64,000 nucleotides of DNA, from NCBI RefSeq assembly GCF_012273895.1, contig NC_052109.1, positions 806,001 to 870,000 of the forward strand, read 5' to 3'. Below are positions 25,601-40,600 of the stretch, one piece after another. The position numbers and the translations under genes were made by a program. Under the pieces are notes generated by a model. The model worked only from the letters and a program-made list of their open reading frames with translations, was not told the DNA's origin and did no database searches. This DNA comes from Zerene cesonia. Taxonomy: Eukaryota; Arthropoda; Insecta; Lepidoptera; Pieridae. Position 1 is the first letter of the stretch, and every line of letters begins with the position of its first letter.

Positions 25601-28600
25601 TTAAGTAATGATTAAAAAGAATGGTTTTATATATTAATATTCATTTATATTAAGGTAACTCAGCTTAGTGTCTTCTCATGCTTTTCAGACGATATTCTGA
25701 AGTACTTTTAAAAGTACATGTATATAAGTTTGAAAAATGTATGATTTTTTTTTAAATATGGTAAAGTTCACGTTAATTTTAATACAGAACACCGGTACTG
25801 ATAAGGAACGGCTTATTCTCGCGTTTGATAAAACTCACTCCAATATCTTCGATAATAAGTTCAAATTTATCTATCATCTAGTTCACAAGATGAAGAGCAA
25901 AATACGATTATTCCGTGGTTCAGTAATTTGAAAAATACAAGCGAAAAGTAGAAGTCGGCGGTAGTCAATCAAATATCCTATTTATTTGTCATACGGCCCG
26001 TAGATTCGAAAGCTCGTACAACCTTTGTGGATAAAGCTTCCGTCAGACATAAGTTCAACAATGATTTACATAACATACAACATAAACGAAATCGTTTGAT
26101 CGTCGAAAAACTAATTTCACGGCGCGCACAGTTAATGTAGCGTTATTATAAAGTTATTACTTTTACGGCGTAATAAATTGAATTTTCATGTTGAATTAAT
26201 TTCATACTAATTACTCGGTCACGTGTTGTCACGCCATACGAGTAAACTTGTGTAGACTTAACTTTCAATTTGCGTGGAATGACTTCACTAGGCTCTTGAT
26301 TTTGAGGCTTTAAAGTTTTATTACTGTAAGGACTGTGTTTGAGAGTTTGCTGTAACTCGGATGTGTGATTAACACCTCGCTAGAGTACTTGCTTCGATTN
26401 NNNNNNNNNNNNNNNNNNNNNNNNNNNNNNNNNNNNNNNNNNNNNNNNNNNNNNNNNNNNNNNNNNNNNNNNNNNNNNNNNNNNNNNNNNNNNNNNNNNN
26501 NNNNNNNNNNNNNNNNNNNNNNNNNNNNNNNNNNNNNNNNNNNNNNNNNNNNNNNNNNNNNNNNNNNNNNNNNNNNNNNNNNNNNNNNNNNNNNNNNNNN
26601 NNNNNNNNNNNNNNNNNNNNNNNNNNNNNNNNNNNNNNNNNNNNNNNNNNNNNNNNNNNNNNNNNNNNNNNNNNNNNNNNNNNNNNNNNNNNNNNNNNNN
26701 NNNNNNNNNNNNNNNNNNNNNNNNNNNNNNNNNNNNNNNNNNNNNNNNNNNNNNNNNNNNNNNNNNNNNNNNNNNNNNNNNNNNNNNNNNNNNNNNNNNN
26801 NNNNNNNNNNNNNNNNNNNNNNNNNNNNNNNNNNNNNNNNNNNNNNNNNNNNNNNNNNNNNNNNNNNNNNNNNNNNNNNNNNNNNNNNNNNNNNNNNNNN
26901 NNNNNNNNNNNNNNNNNNNNNNNNNNNNNNNNNNNNNNNNNNNNNNNNNNNNNNNNNNNNNNNNNNNNNNNNNNNNNNNNNNNNNNNNNNNNNNNNNNNN
27001 NNNNNNNNNNNNNNNNNNNNNNNNNNNNNNNNNNNNNNNNNNNNNNNNNNNNNNNNNNNNNNNNNNNNNNNNNNNNNNNNNNNNNNNNNNNNNNNNNNNN
27101 NNNNNNNNNNNNNNNNNNNNNNNNNNNNNNNNNNNNNNNNNNNNNNNNNNNNNNNNNNNNNNNNNNNNNNNNNNNNNNNNNNNNNNNNNNNNNNNNNNNN
27201 NNNNNNNNNNNNNNNNNNNNNNNNNNNNNNNNNNNNNNNNNNNNNNNNNNNNNNNNNNNNNNNNNNNNNNNNNNNNNNNNNNNNNNNNNNNNNNNNNNNN
27301 NNNNNNNNNNNNNNNNNNNNNNNNNNNNNNNNNNNNNNNNNNNNNNNNNNNNNNNNNNNNNNNNNNNNNNNNNNNNNNNNNNNNNNNNNNNNNNNNNNNG
27401 AAACTTTTCTAATAAATTACCTTACCAATTGTATAACAAGATGAAAAAGCCAGAACCAAATTATTGATAAAATTGATTCTCATATAATTACAACTTTGAA
27501 AACGAAAAGTAATAAACGAAAATCCTCATTAAGTCTGTATTTGAAACGCTCAGGGCGAAATCAGACGCGATATTACAATATATAATTACGAAACATGAAA
27601 CTAATGTTACCGATACAGGATTATTAGCTAATACCTTCATTATAATTAATTACGATAGGGGAAGGAGTAATTAAGTTTGTTTAGGCTCATACATAGCCTC
27701 GCTGAAACTTGTTATAGCTCGTATCTCGTTAAGAACTTGTGAAAAACTAAATATGTTCACTAATAACAAGCGAACTAACGTTAATTATGTGGTTGAATTA
27801 TTCATTAAAAACTCAGATCTTTCTATTTTTATATGTTAAGTTGTTTGCTGGGAGCTGTATTATGTTTTTGTGGAAAATAATTAATGCTGCTGTAACATCG
27901 TAATCAAAATAGTGGCGGAAATATTCTAGCTTTATGTGCGGTAACGTGAAAGGGATTTTTAATTATTTATGTACTAGATAAATCTTTTATTCGAAACGCA
28001 TATTTCACTATTTTTACGTTTAATTTCCATTCCCTAATTTGTACCTCCATATTTATCCATAGATTTTCAATGCCAAATTAATTATCGTTCAGATGAGATG
28101 TAAATAAATTTGAGTAAACGTAAAAACGTTTAAAAATACTGCTAATGATAGTCCATGGTATTTTTATTAATATTAACTTCATATTTTAATAATTAATTAA
28201 AGCTTTTTAAGGTTTCCAGTGGTACAAATAGTGTATACGTCTAGAATACCAGACAGATTATATTTACTTGGCTTATTCATGAACTTTTATATAACCAACT
28301 AGTTTTCCGCCCGCGGTTTCAGCCACGTAGTCGAAGGAAAAGGTAGATTATGACGGGGTTTCCGCATAGTTTCCGTTTCCGTGGGACATCCGGGATAAAT
28401 AATAATAGGTTCAGTGCATTAGGCGTGAAAAAGAGACTGACAGCCAGACACAAAGATACTGAGGGATTTCATGAAGTGAAAAGTCTTATGTTACGCAGAG
28501 ACCCGTGTCAGAAATCTAGACTGTAACACCGTAACTTCTCTCCAGTCATCAATCCTTTCCGAATCCCTTACCCTTTAAAGTGGGTAGCGCATTCGCAGAG

Positions 28601-31600
28601 GAACTACCTCTGCGAATGTTCATGGGTGGTAGTGATCGCTTTCCATCAGGTGGTGGTTCACCTGATGGAAAGCGATCACTGCTCAGCTGCCCGCTATGAA
28701 AAAAAAAATCTCGTTTTTGAACGTCTATATGTCTATGTCATCTACCTAGTCTTGCCATAAATATTGTAATAAAGAAAAAAGAAAATTGTTAACTGCAAAT
28801 AACATTTATTACTTNNNNNNNNNNNNNNNNNNNNNNNNNNNNNNNNNNNNNNNNNNNNNNNNNNNNNNNNNNNNNNNNNNNNNNNNNNNNNNNNNNNNNN
28901 NNNNNNNNNNNNNNNNNNNNNNNNNNNNNNNNNNNNNNNNNNNNNNNNNNNNNNNNNNNNNNNNNNNNNNNNNNNNNNNNNNNNNNNNNNNNNNNNNNNN
29001 NNNNNNNNNNNNNNNNNNNNNNNNNNNNNNNNNNNNNNNNNNNNNNNNNNNNNNNNNNNNNNNNNNNNNNNNNNNNNNNNNNNNNNNNNNNNNNNNNNNN
29101 NNNNNNNNNNNNNNNNNNNNNNNNNNNNNNNNNNNNNNNNNNNNNNNNNNNNNNNNNNNNNNNNNNNNNNNNNNNNNNNNNNNNNNNNNNNNNNNNNNNN
29201 NNNNNNNNNNNNNNNNNNNNNNNNNNNNNNNNNNNNNNNNNNNNNNNNNNNNNNNNNNNNNNNNNNNNNNNNNNNNNNNNNNNNNNNNNNNNNNNNNNNN
29301 NNNNNNNNNNNNNNNNNNNNNNNNNNNNNNNNNNNNNNNNNNNNNNNNNNNNNNNNNNNNNNNNNNNNNNNNNNNNNNNNNNNNNNNNNNNNNNNNNNNN
29401 NNNNNNNNNNNNNNNNNNNNNNNNNNNNNNNNNNNNNNNNNNNNNNNNNNNNNNNNNNNNNNNNNNNNNNNNNNNNNNNNNNNNNNNNNNNNNNNNNNNN
29501 NNNNNNNNNNNNNNNNNNNNNNNNNNNNNNNNNNNNNNNNNNNNNNNNNNNNNNNNNNNNNNNNNNNNNNNNNNNNNNNNNNNNNNNNNNNNNNNNNNNN
29601 NNNNNNNNNNNNNNNNNNNNNNNNNNNNNNNNNNNNNNNNNNNNNNNNNNNNNNNNNNNNNNNNNNNNNNNNNNNNNNNNNNNNNNNNNNNNNNNNNNNN
29701 NNNNNNNNNNNNNNNNNNNNNNNNNNNNNNNNNNNNNNNNNNNNNNNNNNNNNNNNNNNNNNNNNNNNNNNNNNNNNNNNNNNNNNNNNNNNNNNNNNNN
29801 NNNNNNNNNNNNNNTGACAGATTCGAAATTCAAATGTAATATTTTTTTATAATTAAGTGTAACAGTATTTATGGCCAGACTAAGTATGTAACAAACCCTG
29901 TATTTCAATGGTTCCTCACCTCGAAGCCTTTATAGAAGGAGAAGTTGAAAGCTGGTGGGGAAGCGTCAGCCGAACAGAGCAGAACAGCGTCTTGGTCCTC
30001 ACGCAGCTGGCGGCTGTCGCGAGGCTCGATCAGCGATATTTGAGGAATTGGTGGATCTGAAAGAGGTTAGGTATTGCATTTTTTGAAACAATTTGATCCT
30101 TAATAAGACTTGATGGTGTGTAGGCAGTCGCCTGGTGTATAACGGCAGATAATGCGTATCTTACTACTAAAAATTTTCCATTCTATAAGGTTTTATATAT
30201 AAGCCTCTCTATTACTTAGTACCTTACTAATTATACTAATAATGGATAAAGATAATGATAACAATACATTTTTTATCGTGCCATAGACTAGGCTACCCAC
30301 AATATGTCTTAAAAATATTTTGACATCGCTATAACTAATAACTGTCTCACTTGAACTTATAATTAATTTACAGAATTATGTAACACAAGACTTACACAAA
30401 CAGGTCACACAACAAATTAATTAAAGTTAGTAAACATTTAATAAAATAAACATTTAGCACAAGAACTTTTTCACCTCGATAGTTAAAAGTTTATAAGATT
30501 CCAAATTAAATTTACGCTAACTTAAGTCTAGGACAACTAAGTGTTGGTAACTTTCAGAATGCTGTAAGCAATTAAAAACCTCGTGTTTCGTAATTAGGTG
30601 TGAATGAATTTACCTAATTAAAAATATTGAAACTTGTGTTCAGTATTTTATGTAAAATATTTAACTATTTTTTTATTAGAAGGTTGCATCTAAGTGACTA
30701 GGCTATATAACATGTACCGCGGGCAAAGCCGCGCCGGACCACTAGTTGTTACATAAAACTCATAGGAGGCCTATGTCCCTGACGTGAGAACAAATATAGG
30801 CTGATTATGATAATGATATAGGACTATTTCTTTTCGACTTTCAGAATTTTTTATATTTTCAGGATAGAAGCCGATTTTAGATATGTGTCATCAAATGTAT
30901 TTTGGGCTAAATATTCGACTGTCTCACCTTAAAGTGGTGTTTAAATCTGTAAAGCTCTTTGAAAATAAAATGAATATAAAGACAGTGAGTTGTTTTATAT
31001 GTCACAGTAAAAAGTAAAAATCGTTAGATTTCAATATTGTGAGTTAGCTTTAGACAAGTATTGGATTTATCTGTCTAAAAATTGTGACAAAACTCTTGCA
31101 GTTTGACCTATTCTTAAATCTTATGGTTTTTACAATCTTAAAATGTTTTATGAAACAATTAATATTGCTACATATAAATTTCATTTCACACTGATAGTAG
31201 TTCCATTTTTTTAACACATTGTCTCTTTTAGTTATTTCTATATACCAATTGTATATACTTATTTATACAATTCAAGTCCCAACACAATAAGCAGTTGGCG
31301 CACTATAAATTACACTGAACTTTTTGCCGACCGACAACGTTCAGACGGACACTGTTTCTTATTTCAATTTATGTCCATTCCAGTAGATCTTGGGATGATT
31401 TTTATTTACATAAGCGAAAAGAAGATATGATTTTTAAATAATTTATTTTCTACAAAATATTTAAACTTTAAAATGGGACCAAATGTCAACAATTTCATAT
31501 AAAAGACAAAAATAATCATATCAATCTATTGACAACTCACAAATTTATCAAGATAAAACCGACAATACATTAGAATTGATATCCTTTTCGTTTTTGGAAA

Positions 31601-34600
31601 ATATATCGCTTCTACTAGATTAAAATTTGATAAGCGTAGTGTTGTTGACGCCATGTCTACTTATATAGTCTATGTGTGAAGGTAGAGGTATTGTCCCACT
31701 TAGAATATAAGCCCGATACTTTGTAAGTACGAATGGATAGATGATACTCATCTTGTTGTCAAAACTATTGAATTTTAATGATACTTTACAATAATAAAGC
31801 TTTATCATCAGAACATGTGCTACATAAATACTAACTATTGTCCGTGAGTTCGTCCGCGGGTAAAACTGCGCAACGCACATTTGTAATAAAGGTAATAAGA
31901 TATTTACATATTTAAGATTTTAATATAGTTACTGCTTAAAAATGGTGGACGTTGACAATAAGAAAAATCTTGTATAGCTTATGATATTACATTGTTCTCG
32001 GACTTTCCTCTCGAATTCCATACACTCGTAAACCCAAAACATACATTCAAGGACATCTAAAATTACCCTTTAAAACTATTAAGAATGCTCGACCACCACA
32101 CAATTTTGAATGCATAAAACACGTTCGATTAAATTGATTTAATTACGCCGAAAACCGAAACTAAAAGCAAATTCCTATTATATCATTAACGAAACTGTAT
32201 AATATATTAATATTTATGTAAACTGGATATCAAAGCATTCAGTACTGTACATTAAACATTGATGCATGTATCGATATAATTGGTGATGTACAATAAAATA
32301 ATAATAATTAATTATAATATCTATTACAGTTTGACTGTGAAACCACAGAATCGATTTTGATGCATTTCGTTTTGGATGATATCTGTTAGAATATTTTTAT
32401 TTCATTGTCGGCAATGGAGCTGGTGAGTCGCCTGATGGTTAGCGCTACCACCGCCCATGAATATTTGGAGAGGCATAGGGTAAATTGCAGACCTTACGCC
32501 TCTACAAATGGATTAAGAAAGGATTGATGAGAGGAGTAAGGGAAAGGACTGGGAAGGGTAAGGAAAAGAATATGGTGCAAAAGTGATAAATATTATGGAA
32601 ACGTAGCATTGTATATTGTATTAGTAGATATATTTTATTTATATCTACTGCAGCACGGAAACATTGAGGCCATTTCTGTTTCAGTAAATTATTAAATACG
32701 TTTCTAAATTATATTTCATTTTTGAAGTATTTGTTTAGATATAAGAAAATTACAAATCTTTGTAAATAATTGTTAGATATTTGAATAAATCATCCAATCT
32801 TATGGTATATGTAGGTATATTCTGAATAATAAGAATTTTCCTAAAATCCTGTGGACAGCGCAATACGCAATAACTTTAATATACATGACATTAATGAAAT
32901 TTGATTAATTAAATTAATTTAGAAGATTCATAAATAAATGACAATTGAAATTTATAAATTTAAGAAGGTAAGTTATAGTTAATAGAAACGTCGTCTGTTA
33001 ATGTATATTTTTTGTGCCATACGTTATTTTATTCTCGTTAAAAATAAACAATTGTTTTGTTTTTACTGTAAAATTCGAAAAAGGGGTCTCCGTTTCATCG
33101 TTTTTTGTTCGTTTATCTATCATTAAAATTGCTTAAAAATACGCACGTTCACGCAATCATATCAAAGCAGATATTATCAACATTCGGTTCATTGCATATT
33201 CTATTCAATTATGTCTAAATTCAATTGTTTATTCGGAACGCGTTGCGCTGACAAAGTCCGCACAAAGTATGCAATTGTACAATTATCGCGTTGTTTGTAC
33301 TGTAACTTTGTTTATTGTTTAGTACGTGCGTTCATAAACTGTTTACAACCACTGCGGTCCGGGTGTATCGGTTTGAATAATTGTAACTGCCTTGTACAAT
33401 GTTACAACATTGTAACTGTTTTAGAGGGAAATTTTATTTTCGTTTGTTATGGTTGATGTAACCATCGATTTATTTGTCATTTTACGCGACACAATCAAAT
33501 ATTGCTGCCCTGCAGTGCGTCTAAAGCTAGCTTGTTAGACTTTCCTCGTTTCTATTTTTGGATTATTGTTTAGGGACTTTTAAAATTTTTAATTATACTA
33601 TCCGCTCATCCCGGATCCGCTTGGGTTGAATTGACATAAAAACTGATTACAATAATGTCTATATCCATCAATAAAATATAGCTTTCTAATGGTGAAAGAA
33701 TTTTTGATATCGGTCCAGTAGTTATCGTGTGAAAACGTTAGAAACACATAAAAAACACTAATATTCTCTTAATAACATTAGTTTAGATGATTTGACACAT
33801 TTTACAACCAATTGCTATGTGCATTATTGTTTAAAACTTTATTTCATCTGCATCTACTTAACTCCCATTATATCATACTTCATAACCTTTCAATTTAAAA
33901 TCTCTCACCACATTTTAAAAGGCATTAATCCAACCAGTTTTATCTTGTAAGTTAAAACGCGAGCTTCACCGTTCGCTTTGTCATGCAACTAAGTTTTGTG
34001 ACACAATCAACTTCTTACGCTCGGGTTATTCCGACTACTTTGATAGTTGAATTCGGTAAGTGTGTGGTCTTTTAACGGCTGCTTTTTTGTGGGACCAATG
34101 ATAACTGGCTCTTTGTCCCTATGTTCCTATGTATGCTTAAATCTTGAAAACTACACAACGGACTTTGATGGCGTTTATAATAGATTTAGTGATTCAAGAA
34201 GGTTTATGTATATATAAACTAATTCGAATTTTACACGTGCGAAGCCGCGGGCAAAAGCTAGTATTCAATAAAATTCATATTGATATGCTGTTTATCAGTT
34301 TGTTATAAGCATTTGAACATGTTTTTTCAAGGGCTTGTGGTGTATGGAATTACCCATTTACCGATATAAATATCACTTACAGAATTTACTACGGAATTAA
34401 AAAATCTATAGTTGCAGTCTGTCTTCAATTTATCTACACTTTCTTCATATCAACAATACTATAATATATGAATTTATGATGTGTGTGTGTGTGTACTAAC
34501 GCGCACTTAGCCACTGTGGTATTTTCTAGCCTAAACCCTCACGTGAGCACAGAACTTGCAGTCCCAATTATTACAAGTGATAATAATTATATACGAAACA

Positions 34601-37600
34601 AAATCTTTTCTACAAAAAGATCGCCGACTTCTCTGTGGGTGCTACTCCAGATTCTATAATGGGATCAAATGACAACAATGTCCTTTTGAACATAAATAGA
34701 ATCACGCCAATTCGTTGAAAATCTTCAGAGTTATCAAGTATAAAGAAAACAGTTGAATCAATCCCTGGTTTTGGGAACGTCTGTCAAAAATTTATAACTG
34801 GACTGTTTTGATCAATATATATAAAATTCTAGTTTCACAATGTTAGTTACCATACTCCTACAAATCGGCTGGACTGGTTTTTATGAAATTTCATATAAAT
34901 ATCAAGTAGGTCTGAGAATCGGCATCTATTTTTCATACCCATAAATGATAATATTAAGGCAGAACAGCGTTTGCCAGGTCAGCTGGTATATAGAAGTATT
35001 AATAACACATAAACGTAATGTATTAGCGAGTTATCAGCTCAGTGCGATAAGAAATAGTATGTGAATCCACTGCAGATGGTTTGGTCGATACGCTGGCAGT
35101 GTGCCATGCACAACTTGAATACTGAGGTAGGCTATTTAAGCGACAATTTTTGTTAAACTGTTAATAGCTACTTGCAATTCGAGAATGCGATTCTCGATTT
35201 TGCTGAAAATGGTTTGGCGTGTTAGAAAAACGGCGGTAAGATACATATTTCAGATATAAAATGTTTGTGTTTTGTAAAAAGTACTATTCTTAGGCTTGTC
35301 TTATAATCTAAAACGTTGTTTACTAGCTGCTCCATTTGGCTTTGCCCATAACATATAAATTTTTAGCTCTAATATTAGCTCTCACTGAAGATTAAAGATG
35401 CACTTTTCTTATTAGATAGATGTATATTTTGTGTAGATTTACGATAGATTTGGGTGAAAATATTACATACATAAAAAGAACAAAAATGCTGAATGTTTAT
35501 TATATTAGTATTTATTTATAGATACCAATAAAACTAAATTTAATCGTTTATTAAGACCGAAAAACTCCAAAACTTTTATACTATATCTGATAAATCAATA
35601 GAAAACTATATAAATGAGAGAGGCAATGTCCCCGCTACGCGTTTACCCGCGAAGGAATAGACAAGATGCTTTTATCATAGTTAAACGTAATTTATTTTAT
35701 AATGGTACTAGCTACTTCACGCATAGTTTTTACGTAAAAGAGTAAGGAACATCCATCATTACTCACAAACTTTCGCATTTATAATATTAGTCAGATAACT
35801 ACACTCATTTGTATTTACTCGTATGTTCCTCTGTCATAACGCATACCAAATTTCAGATAATCCAATTCTGCAATTGTTTCTGTTTAAATGCTGAATCACA
35901 CGAATGAATTTATTTTGTCCATGACTATGTGTTCTCTTAATATACTATAAAGGATTTTCACAACGACTATAAAATCTTTTAGATTGTGTATTATGAATTT
36001 ATGTTTTTTTGGATGCTTCGTGATTATGACCACATGTAGATGATGTTTTAACCGTCGTTATGCAAGGTATAAACATTATTGTACAAGAAAAATTTTTGAA
36101 AAATTAACACACATGGCTTTAGGTATGTAATTCTCACATGTTTGTACTAGTCGTAGTATTTCGCAAATTAATTGTTAATTGTTAATACCGTTGGTTGCCA
36201 ACTTGCTAACTAATCGTTTCTGAATATTGTTTGTACATTAAATTACTATATGCGAGTAATGTTTGTGCGCTTAAATTGCAGGCAATAACTTCGTTTAACT
36301 GAATACTCAGAATAAATGTATACACCTTATTGAAATTGTGTTGATTTGAAATGTTATACAGGTTAGTTTTAGAATTCGTGATAATTTTTTTTATTAGTAT
36401 TTATTTTTCTTGATAAATATTTCAAGAAATGCACGAACATTTTATGAATTCACATGTAATGTTAATTCGTAAGATTCCTAAGCAATTCTCATTTTAATTA
36501 CTGTCAAAACTGACACAAGAACAATCACTGAATAGTTATTAATGAAATAGCATCGACGCGCGTCACACGTTGTAATGACTGATGTTATTAACAAACAAAT
36601 CTGTTTCGATATTCGCTTACATAAATGAAATTCGCAATATATGCCACTACTGCGTCGTTGCGTGGAGTTTAGAATGTGGTGCTTAATTGATTTCAGTGAT
36701 ATACACTCACGGTTCAATAGAAAGTTTAAATGACATCAAATTGGAAGTTTGTTAATTTTCAAATAGCAGCGAATGGATGATAATTGTAATATAATTCTTC
36801 ATATCATTTATACATTGCATTGTTAATATGTAGTGTCTTTTATGATCATGATAGGTAAATTAAATAATACGTTTTCAAAAAATTCATTGTTTTTAATTAG
36901 TTAAAGAGAATTTTCTTATATGGTTGTCCCTTAATTTACTATCACACTCATATGATTTAACGAATATTAATTTGTTACATCCCAAACTTAGCAAAGCAAT
37001 GTTATGGATCACAATTCGTCGAATAATTATAAAATCGCGAGATATGTTATAATTTAAAGGGTTTTTCAATCATAATGAGTCCTATATTTACAACTGTATT
37101 AATTATATAAAGCTGAATATTTGTTTTGATCTTAACAACTATTAGACTGATTTTAAAAATCCTTTTACCGTTGCATAAGTGCGATTATTAGTACATGCTA
37201 TGTATAAGAGAGAACCATCTATTTCAACACACATAAACAGACATTCACAGAAATATAAAACCTACTAGTCCTAGTAATCCTACTAATATTATAAATGCGA
37301 AAGTTTGTAAAGGATGTGTGTGCGTTTGTTGCTCTTTCACGCAAAAACTACCCAACCGATTGTAACGAAATTTGGTACGAAGACAGCTGGACAACTGGAA
37401 TAACGTATAGGCAAGTTTTTATCCAGGTATTCCTACGGGATACGGACTTACGCGGGTAAAACCGCGGGGTACAGCTAGTTGGTGCATGCTATGATGCGTA
37501 TAAAAGAGAGATCCATTTATTGTAACACACATAAACAGTTTAATACACAAAAATATTAATAAATCCTAAAACATTGATTCATGTGTGGCTGCGTGCACTA

Positions 37601-40600
37601 AAAAAGGATGCCGATACGGATATGTGAGACACAACACCTCAGCACTGTAAGTTTGACTGGACTCGGATGACAGATTCGTGTCCCGATAAACTTATGAATA
37701 TAATCTATCGTTAGAGAAAAACTATAACAGCGTAACATATAATCAATAAGTCATGTAAAGTGTTAATAAAAATGTTTAATTAATGTGATAGTTTTTTTAT
37801 CATTCCCGCTTATGTAGCTAGTCTATACTATAAAAATAACACATGTGTCGTTCAGCGTAAAAAACTCGAGAACAGTTCTAATACCTGCCAATTTTTGTAC
37901 TATTTCTTAGGAAAGTCCTTATGAAAAAAAACGTGTCACGGATGAAGCTGGGGCGGGACGCTAGTATATTTTATAAATAATTTATATAATGTATAAATAG
38001 CAAGCTCGAGTCGGGAAGTTGGCTGTGTTGGTGCAACCCTGCAGTAAGCCTTGCCTTACCACGCCCGAGTGACTATCACTGGAGTGGCACTGTTAAATAC
38101 TATAGCAAATACATTGCTACATGTTTAATTCAAATTACTGTTTGTTTTATTTGAAATAAATCCAAGTCCTGAATGCATATTATTTAATTTTATGTTTTAG
38201 AATTTATATAGAATCATAAATATACTATTTCTTAACTATTTATATTCTTTTTAAATAACAATCTCTATCTTAAACTATGTGTGTGCTTTTTCGTTATAAT
38301 AAAATTGTTTTGTTGAATATAAAAATAATGGTCTTGTTTTTGAATAACAGGTATTCTTCATAATCCAACCCTATACGCTCTGAACAAATTATATTTTATT
38401 ACAACAACTGCAATTCAAACAAAACAGAAAAATGAAATCACCTTAAAATATTTCATAACAGCCTGACATACACAATACACATACTTACATAGAACTTCCA
38501 GAATGATGGAGTCCTCCAAGGTATAAGCTGGAAACCAAGGGTTGGAGACGCGGCAGACCAGCTCCCTCCCACTGTCCTCCCGCCTCACTCTCCAAGTCAG
38601 TATACTCTTCGTGACCTCACTGTCTACTTCTACCTGATTTAAGTATTTATGTATAACTAATTTACGACGTTTTTAGTTCAAAGTAAAGCTATTTGTGCCT
38701 ATTCCATGAATACATGATTACTTAAACTTAAATGAAGCAAATGAGAAAAAATATATGATAAATTTCATAAGATCAGTATCTACATCTGTACAAGTACTTG
38801 GAATATAAATATGTGGTACCTTTGGTATTTGGATAATAAAAAACTAAGTATTTCGGTCTTAATCTTTTATATATTTGGGAAATCACACTAATATTATAAA
38901 TATAAAAATTTATTTGTTTGTATGCATCCTTGGAATAAAACAGGAATCTTGATATCCGGGCGGATCCGGGCCGAGCGTCAAGTAACATATAATCCTGATC
39001 AGAGTTTTTTCTGTTCTCAACAGCTTGTGCGTTAACAAGGGTAATAAAATAATAGAATAATACAAATCACTCACAATTCCAGTTTCCACGAACACGTAAA
39101 TGAAAAATGTTGCTACTTCTTGTTTGTAAAAAATATATTTTACCGTACAATAATTTCTCTCATGTTTCTGTCAATCAATAGTAAGCTAACAATGTGATTT
39201 CATAGATCCATAGATAAAGCTTTCTCTTGTTGTTTTAAATGTAATAAAATATAACTTCTTGCATTTTTAATAATAATTTTCAACCACAAAATGTAGATGA
39301 AATAATAAAAAAAACGGGAATAAAATGCTTTGCAATTGTTAGAATAATTTTAATCTGCAAACCCATTTGTAAACACATAACAAGAAGCATTGTTCTGAAG
39401 AAATGTTCATGAGCGGTGCTAGTCGCTTACCATGAGGCGACCCACCTTGACCAACCATATGGTAACCTACCTAATTAGGTAGCAATTATTACCTGAGTTA
39501 AAGATGAGTCAATTCTCTGGGCGTTTATGAACCAGTCGACGTTAGGTGCCGGTTTGGACCCCCGCGTAGTGCAGACGAACGAGCGTTCGTGGCTCGCTCT
39601 CGTAGGTCCACCCCCAGTCACCCGTACGTATTGAGGTTTTACTATACATTAGATAAGAGAAGAGTTATCATTAATATGTTATACTGTTTAATTGGCGTAG
39701 CACTTGGCTACGAAAATCGTAGCTTAGTTGGTCAACTTTTAACTAAACGTTGTCCATGTGTATCCATGACTTGTAATATTTTTTTATCTCTCCGCAAATC
39801 TTTCAACCAGTGGATATTAAGTTTAAAGGGCAATAAACATGATTATTAAGTAACGACAATATATTTCATAAATACATTATATGAGTGATACAATGTAGTT
39901 TAATAGATGTTATACGTATAAACCTACCTCTTGAATCACTTTATCTATTAATAAAAACCCTATCAAAATCCGGTGTGTAGTTATAAAGATCTAAGCATAC
40001 AGATAGGGACAGACGCGGAAAGCGACTTTGCTTTACACTATATAGTGATGATATATAATATAACAATATACTCACAATACAATTTCAAAGTGACATCTTT
40101 AACCATCGGCTTCAACAGGGGCGGGTCTACACGACAGCGAAGTTTGGCCCCACTCATCTCTCGAGATAGCGCAGTGATGTGAACCTGGCAGCTGGTAGCG
40201 TCTCGCGCTATAGCGAGCCTGTCATCTCCATGGTACCAAGTTATGTCTGGTGGTGGTTTACCTGTGTAAATATGAAGATTTGTAGAGAACCTTCAATGTA
40301 ATGAACGTTACCGTAAATTATGAAACACTTGTTTTGTAGTATCTTACGAGGTAAAGTACTTCAAATACTTTTTTAAAAAATGAATAAATTTTATCGTGAA
40401 ACTTTTGAACTTATATCTTAATATGCAAGAAATTTTACATTTTTCATAAATTAATTTACATTTTTTATAAATGCAATAAGCATCAATATAGATTATGATT
40501 CTGGAAAAAATACTAACGTATTGCATATTTTATTTATGTACTAGAAATTCTACTACAACTTTCAACAATACAAACAACAATATTCACAATGCACATTATA

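Noticed and set aside
26365..27444. Long open frame of 359 codons
   Set aside because: It is almost entirely unknown residues from the N gap. The same holds for frames across 28815-29814 and 62937-63936.
33211..33456. 81-codon cysteine-rich frame
   Set aside because: No signal peptide, no regular cysteine spacing, and AT-rich composition suggests chance.
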